In this document: positions 17,698 to 27,280 of the stretch, in pieces | How the letters are laid out: each line of letters opens with the position of its first letter | Numbering within the stretch: position 1 is the first letter of the stretch | From: Paenibacillus turicensis | GTDB lineage: Bacteria > Bacillota > Bacilli > Paenibacillales > Paenibacillaceae | Reading direction: 5' to 3' | Assembly: GCF_017873435.1 (NCBI RefSeq) | Contig: NZ_JAGGKG010000003.1 | Location: forward strand, 281,887-345,886 | DNA length: 64,000 nt | Made by a program: the position numbers and the translations under genes | Notes under the pieces: generated by a model | The model's input: the letters and a program-made list of their open reading frames with translations, nothing else | Database searches by the model: none | What the model was told of the DNA's origin: nothing

Positions 17698-19380
17698 ATG
17701 AAAATGACAATGAAGGGTGCTGCAATGATACAACGTGATGGAACGGTATTGCTGGATAAACAACATCCTCGCTTTGAAGAAGTCAGACTTGAGCTAATTC
17801 AATTCGCTGAATTAGTGAAAAGTCCGGCTTTTTATTATACATATCAAATTACCCCACTTTCAGTATGGAATGCTGCTGCAAATGGATGGACGGGAGTAAA
17901 AGTGGTTGAAGTGTTACAGGCTATTTCTCGTTTTAATGTACCAAGTGGCTTGATCCAAAATATTGTGAACTGGATAACAAGGCACGGGAAGTTACGTTTA
18001 TTTTCAAATCAATTAGATGCCAATAAGCTAACTTTGGAATGTACTTTAGATGAGTCGGAGGCACAGATTGCTTTGGATGAAATTGCAGCAATTCCTGGTG
18101 CAAATGTTACACAACTTGCTCCAGGACAGTATGAAATAAATCGTGAGGTGCGTGGTGTCTTAAAGCAGAAAATGCTAATGAAAGGTTATCCTATTGTGGA
18201 TGAGGCAGGATATCATAAAGGCGCCCCCCTTACTTTTTCATGGCAATCTACGCTAGCAAATGGGCAACATTGGCAACTTCGTTCTTATCAGCAGGAGGCA
18301 TCAAACACATTTGTAGGTCAAGGGGATACAAGGGGAAGTGGTGTTATTGTCATGCCTTGTGGTGCGGGAAAAACAATTGTTGGGCTAGCCGTTATGGAAA
18401 AGCTACAATGTGAAACATTAATTTTAACGTCAAATCTGACCTCTGTTCATCAATGGATACATGAGATTTTGACCAAAACAACGATTTCACCAGAGCAGAT
18501 TGGCGAATATTCTGGACAGCAAAAGCAGGTTATGCCAGTAACCGTTTCAACCTATCAAATGCTTACGTATCGAAAGCAAAAAAATGGTGAACGGGTGCAT
18601 CTTGATTTATTTAATCAACGTGATTGGGGTCTAATTATATATGACGAGGTTCATTTACTGCCAGCACCTGTATTTCGGGCAACTGCTGATATACAAGGAG
18701 CAAGACGACTTGGATTAACAGCGACCTTGGTGCGAGAGGATGGCTGTGAAAAGGATGTATTTTCGCTAATTGGACCCAAGTGGTACGATTTGCCTTGGCG
18801 TGAGCTAGAAGAAGAAGGGTATATTGCGTCTGCAAAATGCTACGAAATTAGAGTGGGTATGTCTAGTGAGGATTGGCAAAGGTATGAGCAGAGCGAACCC
18901 AAATTTAAATTTAGACTTGCGGCTGAAAATAAACAAAAGCTATCAATTATTAAAGAGATTATTCAGCGACACCCACATCGACAAGTACTAATCATAGGAC
19001 AATATGTAAATCAGCTTCGTCACATTGCTACTGAGCTAGGAGCTCCCGTCATTACGGGTTCCATGCCTCAACTCGAGCGTGATCAATTGTTTGAAGCGTA
19101 CCGGCAAGGACAAATCTCAATATTAATCGTGTCCAAAATTGCTAACTTCGCTGTTAATTTGCCAGATGCCTCTGTTGCTATTCAAATCTCTGGGAGCTAT
19201 GGTTCACGACAAGAGGAAGCACAACGACTAGGGCGCATTTTAAGACCAAAAACAGGGTTAGAGGCATATTTTTATTCTATTGTTTCTGAAGACACGAAAG
19301 AGCAAGCGTTTGCGGCTCAGAGACAGTTGTTTTTATTAGAGCAAGGTTATGAATATCAGATTGTTGGTTCAAAGGAATGA
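17698..19380 (+). CDS. XPB/Rad25-type superfamily 2 DNA helicase
   Basis: About 560 residues. Walker A CGAGKT is near residue 222 (MPCGAGKTIVGLAVM), the DEVH box near 315 (LIIYDEVHLLPA), then GLTATLVREDG and the motif VI region GSRQEEAQRLGRILRPK, which is the XPB-like order. It would be a 3'-5' DNA translocase working in repair. The N-terminal ~200 residues hold an XPB-style damage-recognition-like region. GGAG lies 3 bases before the Met at 17698 and 9 before the in-frame Met at 17704, so the true start may be 17704. It overlaps the next gene by 4 bp (ATGA), a sign of translational coupling with its partner. Confidence 0.92.
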   Translation: MKMTMKGAAMIQRDGTVLLDKQHPRFEEVRLELIQFAELVKSPAFYYTYQITPLSVWNAAANGWTGVKVVEVLQAISRFNVPSGLIQNIVNWITRHGKLRLFSNQLDANKLTLECTLDESEAQIALDEIAAIPGANVTQLAPGQYEINREVRGVLKQKMLMKGYPIVDEAGYHKGAPLTFSWQSTLANGQHWQLRSYQQEASNTFVGQGDTRGSGVIVMPCGAGKTIVGLAVMEKLQCETLILTSNLTSVHQWIHEILTKTTISPEQIGEYSGQQKQVMPVTVSTYQMLTYRKQKNGERVHLDLFNQRDWGLIIYDEVHLLPAPVFRATADIQGARRLGLTATLVREDGCEKDVFSLIGPKWYDLPWRELEEEGYIASAKCYEIRVGMSSEDWQRYEQSEPKFKFRLAAENKQKLSIIKEIIQRHPHRQVLIIGQYVNQLRHIATELGAPVITGSMPQLERDQLFEAYRQGQISILIVSKIANFAVNLPDASVAIQISGSYGSRQEEAQRLGRILRPKTGLEAYFYSIVSEDTKEQAFAAQRQLFLLEQGYEYQIVGSKE

Positions 19381-21020
19381 TGTTGATGGAAGTGTTATTA
19401 AGAGCAATATTTTTACAGCACGCTGGTTTGCCATTTCGATTAAGCCAATTAGAAGGAAATATGGAACTGGGCATTTGTGGAGGGGAATTGCGAGCGGCAG
19501 TTCCCTTTTTACTACGTAAAGAGAAGCTAGAGACTGTAAAAAATAAATCTGGTGAAGTGCTGATGCGAATCCATGAAGAGAGCTTAGATATGCTTGCCAA
19601 TGAATTGGTGGCAGGGGCTTTGATTTCATATGACCCCTTTAGTATTGTGATTGAAATGGATGCTGGTGAAGGTCTGATGTATCGGATACTTAACTGGTTA
19701 GCTTGGATTTACTATAATGGGCTGACTCGCACTAATAAGGGAAATTTATTCCGTAAAACAATTCATGCGCTAAAAGAGCTCACCCCATTTGAGGATAAAC
19801 AGCTTGCAGGTTTGCAATTGCAGTTAACGACACAGGAGGATTTACCGATTAGCATCGCCTTTATGCTAGATATTTTAGTTAAAATGTCGGTTCTTCGGCT
19901 TGAAGCAGGCGAATGGAAAATTCAAGACGAAGGTTTACAGACGTGGTTAAAGCTGGATTTAAAAGCAGCAAATAAAAAACTGTTAACTATTTTGTGTGAA
20001 AATTATGTACCTGCTCGTAAATATCAGCAGCAGATTGTAGCATTATTGACTTGTGCACGTGTACAGCAAGGGGAAATATGTATTTTGGATAAAATAGCTT
20101 CAAAGTTACAACTCCCGCAGTCTGACACCACTGGACTAAAGGAAGAGCAAATGTTGTGGTTAAATAGCTGGTTATATGTGTTAGCTCAGTGTGGATGGCT
20201 GGAACAAGGAAAACTTGTGCAAAATACATCGGTTAAAGTAATTAGATGGCGTGAGGAGCAATTTGAATTAGATCAATCTATTACCGTTCAGCCAGATTTT
20301 GAAATATTGGTGTCACCTGAAGTGCCTTTAGCCACACGTTATGAGTTAGAACTGTGGACGGAAAGTGTTCGTCTTGATGTGATGAGTCAATATCGATTAA
20401 CGAAACGTAAATATTGCCTTGCGTTGGAATCTGGCTTAAGCTGGCGATTGCCCATCGATTTACCAGCCCATATTAGGATGACAATTGCTGAATGGACAAG
20501 GGAAGTTAACCTAAATCAAGCAAACAACACATCATTAGGGGGCAGCGAAACAAAAAGTAACTCAAAAAATATTGCAAAAAGTAGATTGCAAAGTGGAAAG
20601 ATTAACGTTGCTTGTTTTGTTGAGCCTAATCCTAAGCTCCCCACTTATGAAGTAGGAGTCGAAGAACCTGATTTCACACAAGATTTTCCTGACTTTGATA
20701 CAGTCCCTTTAAAGTGGAGACAGCAAATATCAAGCTATCATCTCTCTACATTAAGAAATCTTATTGAGCAGGCGATAATGTGGCAAATTAAAGTAGAGCT
20801 ACAGTGGGGGGATCAAACGGTATCTATAATTCCTAACAAAATTTGTGATGAATCGGATGGCTGGCGTGTAGTAGGGGTAATACCTTCTTTTGGTGAAGGA
20901 GAGCCTGCATTACAATCTATCCCCAGTAAGCAATGTTATGGGGCTAAGCTGCTGGTTCCTGATATTGACTCTAACAATGTAAGCACTTTTTATTCCGATT
21001 CCTGCAACAATATGTTATGA
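19377..21020 (+). CDS. XPB-partner protein with helicase-associated (Helicase_C_3-like) domain
   Basis: 547 residues coupled to the helicase. From about residue 300 the segment ITVQPDFEILVSPEVPL followed by LTKRKYCLALESG fits the domain found in proteins encoded next to bacterial XPB genes. The N-terminal part is helical. The last ~80 residues (IEQAIMWQIKVELQWGDQ then a short strand pattern) resemble a WYL-like barrel, which is tentative. There is no helicase Walker motif, so it is probably an accessory subunit, not an enzyme. Several Met codons at the start (M1, M2, M4) leave a few residues uncertain. Confidence 0.8.
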   Translation: MMLMEVLLRAIFLQHAGLPFRLSQLEGNMELGICGGELRAAVPFLLRKEKLETVKNKSGEVLMRIHEESLDMLANELVAGALISYDPFSIVIEMDAGEGLMYRILNWLAWIYYNGLTRTNKGNLFRKTIHALKELTPFEDKQLAGLQLQLTTQEDLPISIAFMLDILVKMSVLRLEAGEWKIQDEGLQTWLKLDLKAANKKLLTILCENYVPARKYQQQIVALLTCARVQQGEICILDKIASKLQLPQSDTTGLKEEQMLWLNSWLYVLAQCGWLEQGKLVQNTSVKVIRWREEQFELDQSITVQPDFEILVSPEVPLATRYELELWTESVRLDVMSQYRLTKRKYCLALESGLSWRLPIDLPAHIRMTIAEWTREVNLNQANNTSLGGSETKSNSKNIAKSRLQSGKINVACFVEPNPKLPTYEVGVEEPDFTQDFPDFDTVPLKWRQQISSYHLSTLRNLIEQAIMWQIKVELQWGDQTVSIIPNKICDESDGWRVVGVIPSFGEGEPALQSIPSKQCYGAKLLVPDIDSNNVSTFYSDSCNNML

Positions 21021-21059
21021 TAATACCGTCTATAGTGACAAAAATGATATAGAATTGAG

Positions 21060-21506
21060 ATGAAATTCATGAGCGTACCCGTAAATACGGTTGATATGGC
21101 CGAATTGTTAACTTACGCCTATGAATTAGGCGATATGATAAATGAGTCAGCAGCCGTTTCTAATTATTTATTTTGGAAGCAGCAGGTCAATAATGATATT
21201 GAAATACAACAGCTTGTAAAAAAGCTGGAAAGTGTAAAGGAACTGTTTGAAGAGACACAACGCTTTGGACACTTCCATCCAAATTATCACGAGGCAAAGG
21301 ACCGTGTGCATGAGGTGGAAAAGGAGCTTGAGCAATTTGAGGCTGTTCGTAACTTTAAATTAGCTGAGCAGGAATTAGATGATATTTTGCATGTCATGTC
21401 AGAAACGATTGCTTATTCAGTATCAGATTCAATTAAGGTTCCCTCTAACGATTTAGATTCTCATAGCGGTGGCTGTGGTGGCGGTGGGAAATGTAGCTGT
21501 GGTTAA
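21060..21506 (+). CDS. ylbF: YlbF/RicF family protein
   Basis: 148 residues (145 if the Met at 21069 is used; neither has a strong Shine-Dalgarno site). The helical body contains KELFEETQRFGHFHPNYHEA, close to B. subtilis YlbF. The tail ends GGCGGGGKCSCG, the cysteine-rich end that helps the RicA-RicF-RicT complex hold iron-sulfur clusters. That complex stimulates RNase Y-dependent mRNA processing and affects competence, biofilm and sporulation. It is 39 bp after the XPB partner and 27 bp before ylbG, so probably in the same operon. Confidence 0.92.
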   Translation: MKFMSVPVNTVDMAELLTYAYELGDMINESAAVSNYLFWKQQVNNDIEIQQLVKKLESVKELFEETQRFGHFHPNYHEAKDRVHEVEKELEQFEAVRNFKLAEQELDDILHVMSETIAYSVSDSIKVPSNDLDSHSGGCGGGGKCSCG

Positions 21507-21533
21507 TTTTTAGAAGAAAGCGAGGGGGGACTA

Positions 21534-21797
21534 TTGTTTCCGGAACGTACAGGTTATATTATTTGGGTTAATGATGTGAAGGCGGCAAGAAATTTGGAAA
21601 AATACGGATCGGTACATTATTTGTCTCGCCGTATGCATTATGTAGTGATGTATGTAAATGCAGAGCGTGGTGAAGACATTATGCGCAATGTTCGTAAGCT
21701 GCCGTATGTTCGAAAGATCGAGCGTTCTTATCGTAATGAAATCAAGACCGAATATTCTAAAAATACAGAAGAAGAGTCACAATTTTATGGTTTGTAA
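21534..21797 (+). CDS. ylbG: YlbG family protein (UPF0298 / DUF2129)
   Basis: 87 residues, TTG start with AGGGGGGA just upstream. It matches YlbG, which follows ylbF in B. subtilis too. The pattern GYIIWVNDVKAARNLEKYG and the strand pair HYVVMYVNAE is typical. Small cytosolic protein of unknown biochemical role. Last gene of the XPB-ylbF-ylbG unit, with a terminator behind it. Confidence 0.9.
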   Translation: MFPERTGYIIWVNDVKAARNLEKYGSVHYLSRRMHYVVMYVNAERGEDIMRNVRKLPYVRKIERSYRNEIKTEYSKNTEEESQFYGL

Positions 21798-21838
21798 ACG
21801 ATAGGTAGTTCTGATAATTAATCTTCATAAATATTTAG

Positions 21839-21894
21839 ACCGAACTATTACGAAATTCTAAATTAGAATTTACAAAATAGTTCGGTTTTTTATT
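21839..21894 (+). terminator. Rho-independent terminator after ylbG
   Basis: ACCGAACTATT / AATAGTTCGGT with an inner AAATTCTA / TAGAATTT hairpin and a T-run. Confidence 0.85.
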
Positions 21895-21917
21895 TTTCTT
21901 AACTAAATTGTTTTTAT

Positions 21918-22396
21918 CTATATTCTCTGTATTCCAGTCTCAATTTCATCAAATTCCTCTCTTGTTATGCCTAACAAAATGTTATCGTAATATTTTCCAT
22001 TCATATAAATGATTTTCCTTCTTCGCCCTTCTTCAATGAATCCAAGATTTTTATGGAATTTAAGTGATGCATCGTTTATTTCAACACAGCTAGAATTACA
22101 TTTTTGCATCCGAAGCTCATAGAATCCATATCTCATTACAATTCTTGTTGCCTCTGTCGCATATCCATTGTTCCTATGCTCTTTATTTACTCCTAGGCCG
22201 AAACTGAAGACGCCATTTTTGTGGTCAATTGAATTTAAATTAATGAACCCAACTAATTGATTATTTACGAGCGTTTCAATTGCAAACATTTTTCTTCAGT
22301 GCTTTCTAATTTCCATTGTTCCCAATCACTTTTTTGAGTTGCCCTTAGTCTTATCTTTGTTCCTTGCCAAAAATAGCTTGAATCAATGATTGTCAT
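21918..22396 (-). pseudogene. Broken GNAT acetyltransferase
   Basis: The C-terminal 123 residues from the Met at 22289 hold the acetyl-CoA fold of ribosomal-protein-type acetyltransferases (GLGVNKEHRNNGYATEA; FHKNLGFIEEGRRRK). The expected N-terminus lies upstream in another frame: starting at 22396, after AGGGGTG, it reads MTIIDSSYFWQGTKIRLRA and continues to about KLESTEEKC before running past the start of the second part. Typical members have some 25-40 extra residues between these two pieces. An internal deletion with a frame change is the simplest reading. A short functional protein from 22289 cannot be excluded, but that Met has no good ribosome site. Confidence 0.72.
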
Positions 22397-22595
22397 TTAG
22401 TTGCACCCCTAACATAAGTAAGTTACGAAATAAGTATGTTTATTTTACCACATGTTGGATTTATCATTTTTATGCAATTACAGGACTTAAGTATCATTTT
22501 CTAAAATTTAACAATCCCTTTGCAAAAATCGCGATCTTCTTCCTTACTTGCATGCTAGACTAAGCCGAATCCAAAATTATGCAGGAGGCGATGAA

Positions 22596-25418
22596 GTGGA
22601 GAAAATGACTACGCTAAAGTTTAAAGGAATGAAGCTAGCTTTTGCAGTGAGTATCGTATTAACAATGATGATATCATGGTTGGCACCCCCATTAACCTAT
22701 GCCGAAAACGCAAATGACCCCGCACCATACATTTTAGCAAAGATCGTTAATGAACATGCGGGCAAAAAAGTGCTGTTTGACAATACGCATGCTCAAACGG
22801 CAGGTGCGGCAGACTGGGTTATTGATGGCGGATTTTCTGATTTTGGACATGGCATTGCAGGGAATGGTTTTGAAGTAAGAGAACTACGTAAAACGACACC
22901 AATTACCTATGCTGACTTAGCGCCGTATGATGTCTTTGTCGTTGCTGAACCAAATATTCCATATAAAATTAGTGAACAAGCCGCGATGCTGCAATATGTC
23001 CAGCAAGGTGGAAGTATTTTCTTTATTGGCGATCACTATAACGCAGATCGTAACAAAAATCGCTGGGATGGCTCAGAAGCGATCAATGGTTACCGTCGTG
23101 GTGCATGGGAAGACCCTGCTAAAGGCATGAGTACAGAGGAACGGAATTCTGCTGCTATGCAGGGAGTAGAAAATAGTGATTGGTTAGGCCAAAATTTTGG
23201 GGTACGCTTCCGCTATAATGCACTAGGTGATATTAACGCGACACATATTGTTGCACCTGAGCAAGCTTTTGGAATTACAGAGGGTGTATCTAGTGTAGCT
23301 ATGCATGCAGGTTCTACACTTGCGATTGTTGATCCAAGTAAGGCAAAAGGGATCGTTTATTTACCAAAAACGAATGCAGCTTGGCCAAATGCAGTGGATC
23401 AAGGTGTTTATAATGGCGGTGGGGTTGCAGAGGGGCCCTATGTCGCTATTGCAAAGGTAGGTTTAGGCAAAGCTGCTTTTATTGGTGACTCTTCCCCTGT
23501 GGAGGATGCAACACCTAAATATTTACGTGAAGAAACTGGAGCAAAGAAGAAAACCTATGATGGCTTTAAAGAAGCTGATGATGCAACGCTGCTGTTAAAT
23601 ATTGTGGATTGGCTTGCAGATGAGGAAAGCTATACAAGCTTGGTAGATCTAGATGGTTTATTACTAGATCAACCGACAGCACTTTTACCGATTGAAAATC
23701 CCCAGACCTCTGTAGAACCTCAGCCAGAACCATGGTCACAGCCTGCTGCAGGCTATAAATGGTGGGATGCTTCGACCTTTAAGTCTGGTTCATATGGTGC
23801 AAGCGATGGTGTTGTTTCTAATCCAGCTTATAGCTTTGTTCATCAAGCCATATTGCCTAATGCAGCACCGTTCCAAATTCGAGTAGAGGTTAAAAATCTT
23901 GCGTCAAACAGTACATTGTCTGGGCTAAGCGCTGGCATTTATTTATCTGGAGGTACACAGGTTGCAAAAATTCAAAATGGGGATGGTACATGGCCTTCTT
24001 CCTATGGTTATAGTGGTACATTTAGTGTCACGGCGGATAATAAGGGTTACGCCTATAAAGATATTACTGTGCAAATTAAGCCTAATACGACAGGAGCAGC
24101 AAGCTTGCGTTTGCGCCAAAATGGTAGCAATTTAATAACTAACAATGTAACGATAGCCAACGTTGCAGCAGAACCTTTACCAGAAACTGAAGCTCCTCAT
24201 ACCGAAGTGCCTGAATTAATTAATATTAGCTCTGCACGAACTCAGGCAGAAGGAACTGTAGTTACGATTGAAGGTGTAATTACGACTGAACCAGGTATTT
24301 TTGGGAGTCAAGCCTTTTACATGCAGGATACGACAGGTGGAATTTATGTTTACCAAAATGAGGTGGGGTTCCATCAAGGAGATAAAGTGCGGATTACTGC
24401 ACCAATTGCTTTGTACAACGGTGAGATAGAGCTGACAACGCCAGTAGCATTAGAGAAAAAGGGCACAACAGCACTACCTGCGCCAGTGAAGACTTCCACT
24501 GTGAATCAGATTAACCAAGGACAACTTGTTCAGTTAAAAAATGTAGTTCTTTCAAAGCTTGTTTCTGCAACACCAACAGGCTCTTTTGAATTTGATGCAA
24601 CAACCTTAGACCCCGAGGGGATTACTACTCATGTTCGTGTAGATGTACGTACAGGACTTTCTGAGGGGGCATTTACGTACCAGGAAGGCGATAAACTCGA
24701 TATTACGGGGATTGCATCGATCTATCGTGGTGTGTTTCAGTTAAAGCCTCGTGATAAGGAGGACATTACAGCTACGTCAGTGGTGGTGCCACCAGTGAAG
24801 GAACCAGAAGATGGGGGAGCTACAGCTATACCTAGTGTACCCGTATTGACTAGCGATCTTGGTTATAAGACAGGATTACGGGCTGGTGATTTTAATATTT
24901 TGATGAATTTATGGTGGGGGAATAATGGGAGCTCTTATAGATTGTTTGAAAATGGTGGATTAATTCATGAGGGACAATTAAAAGACGTTTCCCCAAATGC
25001 ACAACAGCTTACAATTCCAATTTCTGAAAAGTTGAATGGAACGTATAGCTACGAGCTAGAGTTGATTAATCGATTTGGTGTTACAAAAAGTCAAAAGCTT
25101 GTTGTTGAAGTGACTGATGCCAAGCCTGGTATAGGTGTACTTTCTAATAACAACTGGGATCGTGATGGGAATTATGAGGTGGTAATGAATATGTGGTGGG
25201 GGACCAATGCAGATCGTTATGAGTTGTATGAAAATGGAGAGCTAGTTGATACTCAGAAGCTACAAGCAGCAACCCCTTTAAGTCAACAGGCAATAACTAA
25301 GTTTTCAAATAAAGCTTCAGGTGTATACGAATATGAAGCAATTTTAACCAATGCTGCAGGACAATCCTCAACCCAAAAAATAAAAGTTGAAGTTATAGCG
25401 GTGGAAAAAGCTGCATAA
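22596..25418 (+). CDS. Large secreted protein: GATase/IFT52-like N-domain, OB-fold, two chitinase-type beta domains
   Basis: 940 residues with a signal peptide (MKLAFAVSIVLTMMISW... ending LTYA before ENAND). Residues ~35-350 form a Rossmann-like domain with VLFDNTHAQTAG and GGSIFFIGDHYNAD, as in amidotransferase-like or IFT52-like folds. About 385-530 is a beta-rich segment. About 545-720 is an OB-fold like that of secreted nucleases of the YhcR type (GVITTEPGIFGSQAFYMQDT). The C-terminus has two copies of a domain with NILMNLWWGNNGSSYRLFEN and VVMNMWWGTNADRYELYENG, as in chitinase N-terminal modules. No nuclease catalytic motif was recognised, so the substrate is open (polysaccharide or DNA binding). 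GTG at 22596 is chosen for GGAGG upstream; ATG at 22605 is possible. Confidence 0.8.
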   Translation: MEKMTTLKFKGMKLAFAVSIVLTMMISWLAPPLTYAENANDPAPYILAKIVNEHAGKKVLFDNTHAQTAGAADWVIDGGFSDFGHGIAGNGFEVRELRKTTPITYADLAPYDVFVVAEPNIPYKISEQAAMLQYVQQGGSIFFIGDHYNADRNKNRWDGSEAINGYRRGAWEDPAKGMSTEERNSAAMQGVENSDWLGQNFGVRFRYNALGDINATHIVAPEQAFGITEGVSSVAMHAGSTLAIVDPSKAKGIVYLPKTNAAWPNAVDQGVYNGGGVAEGPYVAIAKVGLGKAAFIGDSSPVEDATPKYLREETGAKKKTYDGFKEADDATLLLNIVDWLADEESYTSLVDLDGLLLDQPTALLPIENPQTSVEPQPEPWSQPAAGYKWWDASTFKSGSYGASDGVVSNPAYSFVHQAILPNAAPFQIRVEVKNLASNSTLSGLSAGIYLSGGTQVAKIQNGDGTWPSSYGYSGTFSVTADNKGYAYKDITVQIKPNTTGAASLRLRQNGSNLITNNVTIANVAAEPLPETEAPHTEVPELINISSARTQAEGTVVTIEGVITTEPGIFGSQAFYMQDTTGGIYVYQNEVGFHQGDKVRITAPIALYNGEIELTTPVALEKKGTTALPAPVKTSTVNQINQGQLVQLKNVVLSKLVSATPTGSFEFDATTLDPEGITTHVRVDVRTGLSEGAFTYQEGDKLDITGIASIYRGVFQLKPRDKEDITATSVVVPPVKEPEDGGATAIPSVPVLTSDLGYKTGLRAGDFNILMNLWWGNNGSSYRLFENGGLIHEGQLKDVSPNAQQLTIPISEKLNGTYSYELELINRFGVTKSQKLVVEVTDAKPGIGVLSNNNWDRDGNYEVVMNMWWGTNADRYELYENGELVDTQKLQAATPLSQQAITKFSNKASGVYEYEAILTNAAGQSSTQKIKVEVIAVEKAA

Positions 25419-25460
25419 TTAAAGAATAAAAAATTTTTTATAGTTAAAAAAATAATGAAT

Positions 25461-25503
25461 TACACCTTGCAGGAAAAGGAAAAGCGAGGTGTATTTTCTT
25501 TTA
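25461..25503 (+). terminator. Rho-independent terminator after the secreted protein gene
   Basis: ACACCTTGC / GCGAGGTGT, loop of about 14 bases, then T-rich sequence. Confidence 0.75.
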
Positions 25504-25615
25504 TACAATTATAAATTTGAAACTTTCCTCTTGTATATAATTGGCTAATGCTGTAATCTACTAGGTATAAATACTTAGTATAATAGACCTATTTTTTGAA
25601 AACGGTGGGGTGCTC

Positions 25616-26044
25616 ATGAGAGACAATATTACAAAAGCAAAAGAAACTTGTGAGTCATTTTATGTTGAATTGCTTGATAAAAAAGTGACAGATGTTGTTG
25701 TTACCAATCATGCCGAGAAGCGATTTCATGATCGTATTCAGGACACAAATGTAGATATTGCGCGCTGGGCTTGGGAGTGCTTAAAGCAAGGACGTATGAA
25801 GCCTTATTATAGAAATGAGCAGGATGTATATTTAATAGATGATGACATTGTTATGGTTGCTGAATTTGCAGATGTACCTAATGAAAATAATATACATGAC
25901 AAGCCACTACATAAAATGATTGTGGTAACGTTTTTAGGAAAAATGTCGGAGACAATGGAGCTACGTGATTTAAAATCTTATTATTCGTGGCTACGTCACT
26001 CAAGAAGAATGACCTTAATTAAAAATACACGTAAACGTAGATAA
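25616..26044 (+). CDS. Small protein of unknown function, DUF4258/RelE-fold-like
   Basis: 142 residues, basic C-terminus (RHSRRMTLIKNTRKRR). No family recognised with certainty. The order HAEKRFHDRIQ, then CLKQGRMKPYY, a strand of Asp-rich residues, and KMIVVTFLG recalls DUF4258 proteins, which share a RelE/BrnT-like fold; this is inference. No antitoxin-sized partner is adjacent. GGTGGGG precedes the ATG by six bases. Possible promoter boxes (TATAAA, TATAAT) lie 40-60 bp upstream without convincing -35 elements. Confidence 0.65.
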   Translation: MRDNITKAKETCESFYVELLDKKVTDVVVTNHAEKRFHDRIQDTNVDIARWAWECLKQGRMKPYYRNEQDVYLIDDDIVMVAEFADVPNENNIHDKPLHKMIVVTFLGKMSETMELRDLKSYYSWLRHSRRMTLIKNTRKRR

Positions 26045-26259
26045 TTTGAAGAAAATAAAAAGTATGAGTCAAGTAGATGTTCCCCTCTATGTGAGATGTG
26101 GAAAAGCTACCTTGAATTTATGCTTTTTTTTGTATTTATCATTGTAAGTTTGAGCGTACTGAACTTGAGAACTAGCACAGAGAGTTTTCTAAATAGCTTT
26201 TAAACTTTAGTGTTATAGTATGATTAGCTTATATTATGAAATGAAGGAGCGATCATAAG

Positions 26260-27117
26260 ATGCAAGGGAATGGTCACTGTGATTTACATACACATACACA
26301 AGCCTCGGACGGATTAAATACACCCTCAGCCAATGTGGCTTATGCCAAAGAGAAAGGTCTTTCAGGGTTAGCAATTACAGATCATGACACTATAGCTGGT
26401 GTGGCTGAAGCGTTAGAGGCAGGAAAACAGTTAAATATGATCGTCATTGCTGGGATTGAAATAAGTACAACCTTTGAAGGTAAGGATATTCATGTCCTTG
26501 GTTATGGCATCGATATAGATGATCCTATTTTGCAGGAAAGATTAGCGTTACAGCGTGAAGGACGGGATGGGCGCAACCAAATCATTGTGAACAAGTTGTC
26601 TGCACTTGGTATGCCTTTAAAACTAGAGGACATCCGTTCTGATGTTTTAAAATTAAATAGCCCTAAAGCGAATGCGAAAAACAGTATTGGTCGACCTCAT
26701 ATTGCTCAAGCCATGGTAGTGAAGGGTTATGTTGACAATGTGAGACAAGCTTTTGACTTGTATTTAGGAGAGGGGAAGCCAGCTTACGCTGTCATAGAGC
26801 GTATTAGTCCAAATGATGCCGTGAAATGGATTGTGGAAGCAGGAGGTGTAGCGGTATTGGCTCATCCTGGATTATATCGTGACGATGATCTAGTATTACG
26901 TATTTTACAAGACGGTGACTTTAAGGGGGTTGAGGTCTTTCATTCCGATCATACGAAGGCGCAAGAAACTAGCTACTTATCAATTGCAGCTAAACTAAAC
27001 TTAACGGCAACAGGAGGCTCAGATTTCCATGGCAAAAGACAAGGGCAGCTTTATCATGGGGATTTAGGAAGTCGAAGCGTGCCTATGACACAGGTGGAGA
27101 AACTGTTAAGACGTTAA
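26260..27117 (+). CDS. PHP-domain phosphoesterase (YciV/RNase AM-like)
   Basis: 285 residues. The PHP metal motifs are complete: CDLHTHTQASDG at the N-terminus, ITDHDTIAG, GIEIST, VLAHPGLY and the C-terminal GGSDFHG. Relatives hydrolyse 3',5'-nucleoside bisphosphates (pAp) or act as 5'-3' exonucleases on short RNA, and this length fits. GGAGC precedes the ATG. Single gene with a terminator behind. The 215 bp upstream hold no gene. Confidence 0.9.
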   Translation: MQGNGHCDLHTHTQASDGLNTPSANVAYAKEKGLSGLAITDHDTIAGVAEALEAGKQLNMIVIAGIEISTTFEGKDIHVLGYGIDIDDPILQERLALQREGRDGRNQIIVNKLSALGMPLKLEDIRSDVLKLNSPKANAKNSIGRPHIAQAMVVKGYVDNVRQAFDLYLGEGKPAYAVIERISPNDAVKWIVEAGGVAVLAHPGLYRDDDLVLRILQDGDFKGVEVFHSDHTKAQETSYLSIAAKLNLTATGGSDFHGKRQGQLYHGDLGSRSVPMTQVEKLLRR

Positions 27118-27152
27118 GTCATAATAATAAATGGAAATTAAACAATAATAAC

Positions 27153-27196
27153 GAGGTACCAGTAGCGCTTAACTATGGGCGAGCTGGTACTTTTTG
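27153..27196 (+). terminator. Rho-independent terminator after the PHP gene
   Basis: GGTACCAG / CTGGTAC with further partial pairing (GCGC/GGGCG) inside, then TTTTT. Confidence 0.8.
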
Positions 27197-27280
27197 CTAT
27201 TAAATATAAATTGATATTTATTTTTATTTAATTTAAACTAAAAACATACCGATTGAATGTTTTTGATAGGAGTGAGGAGA

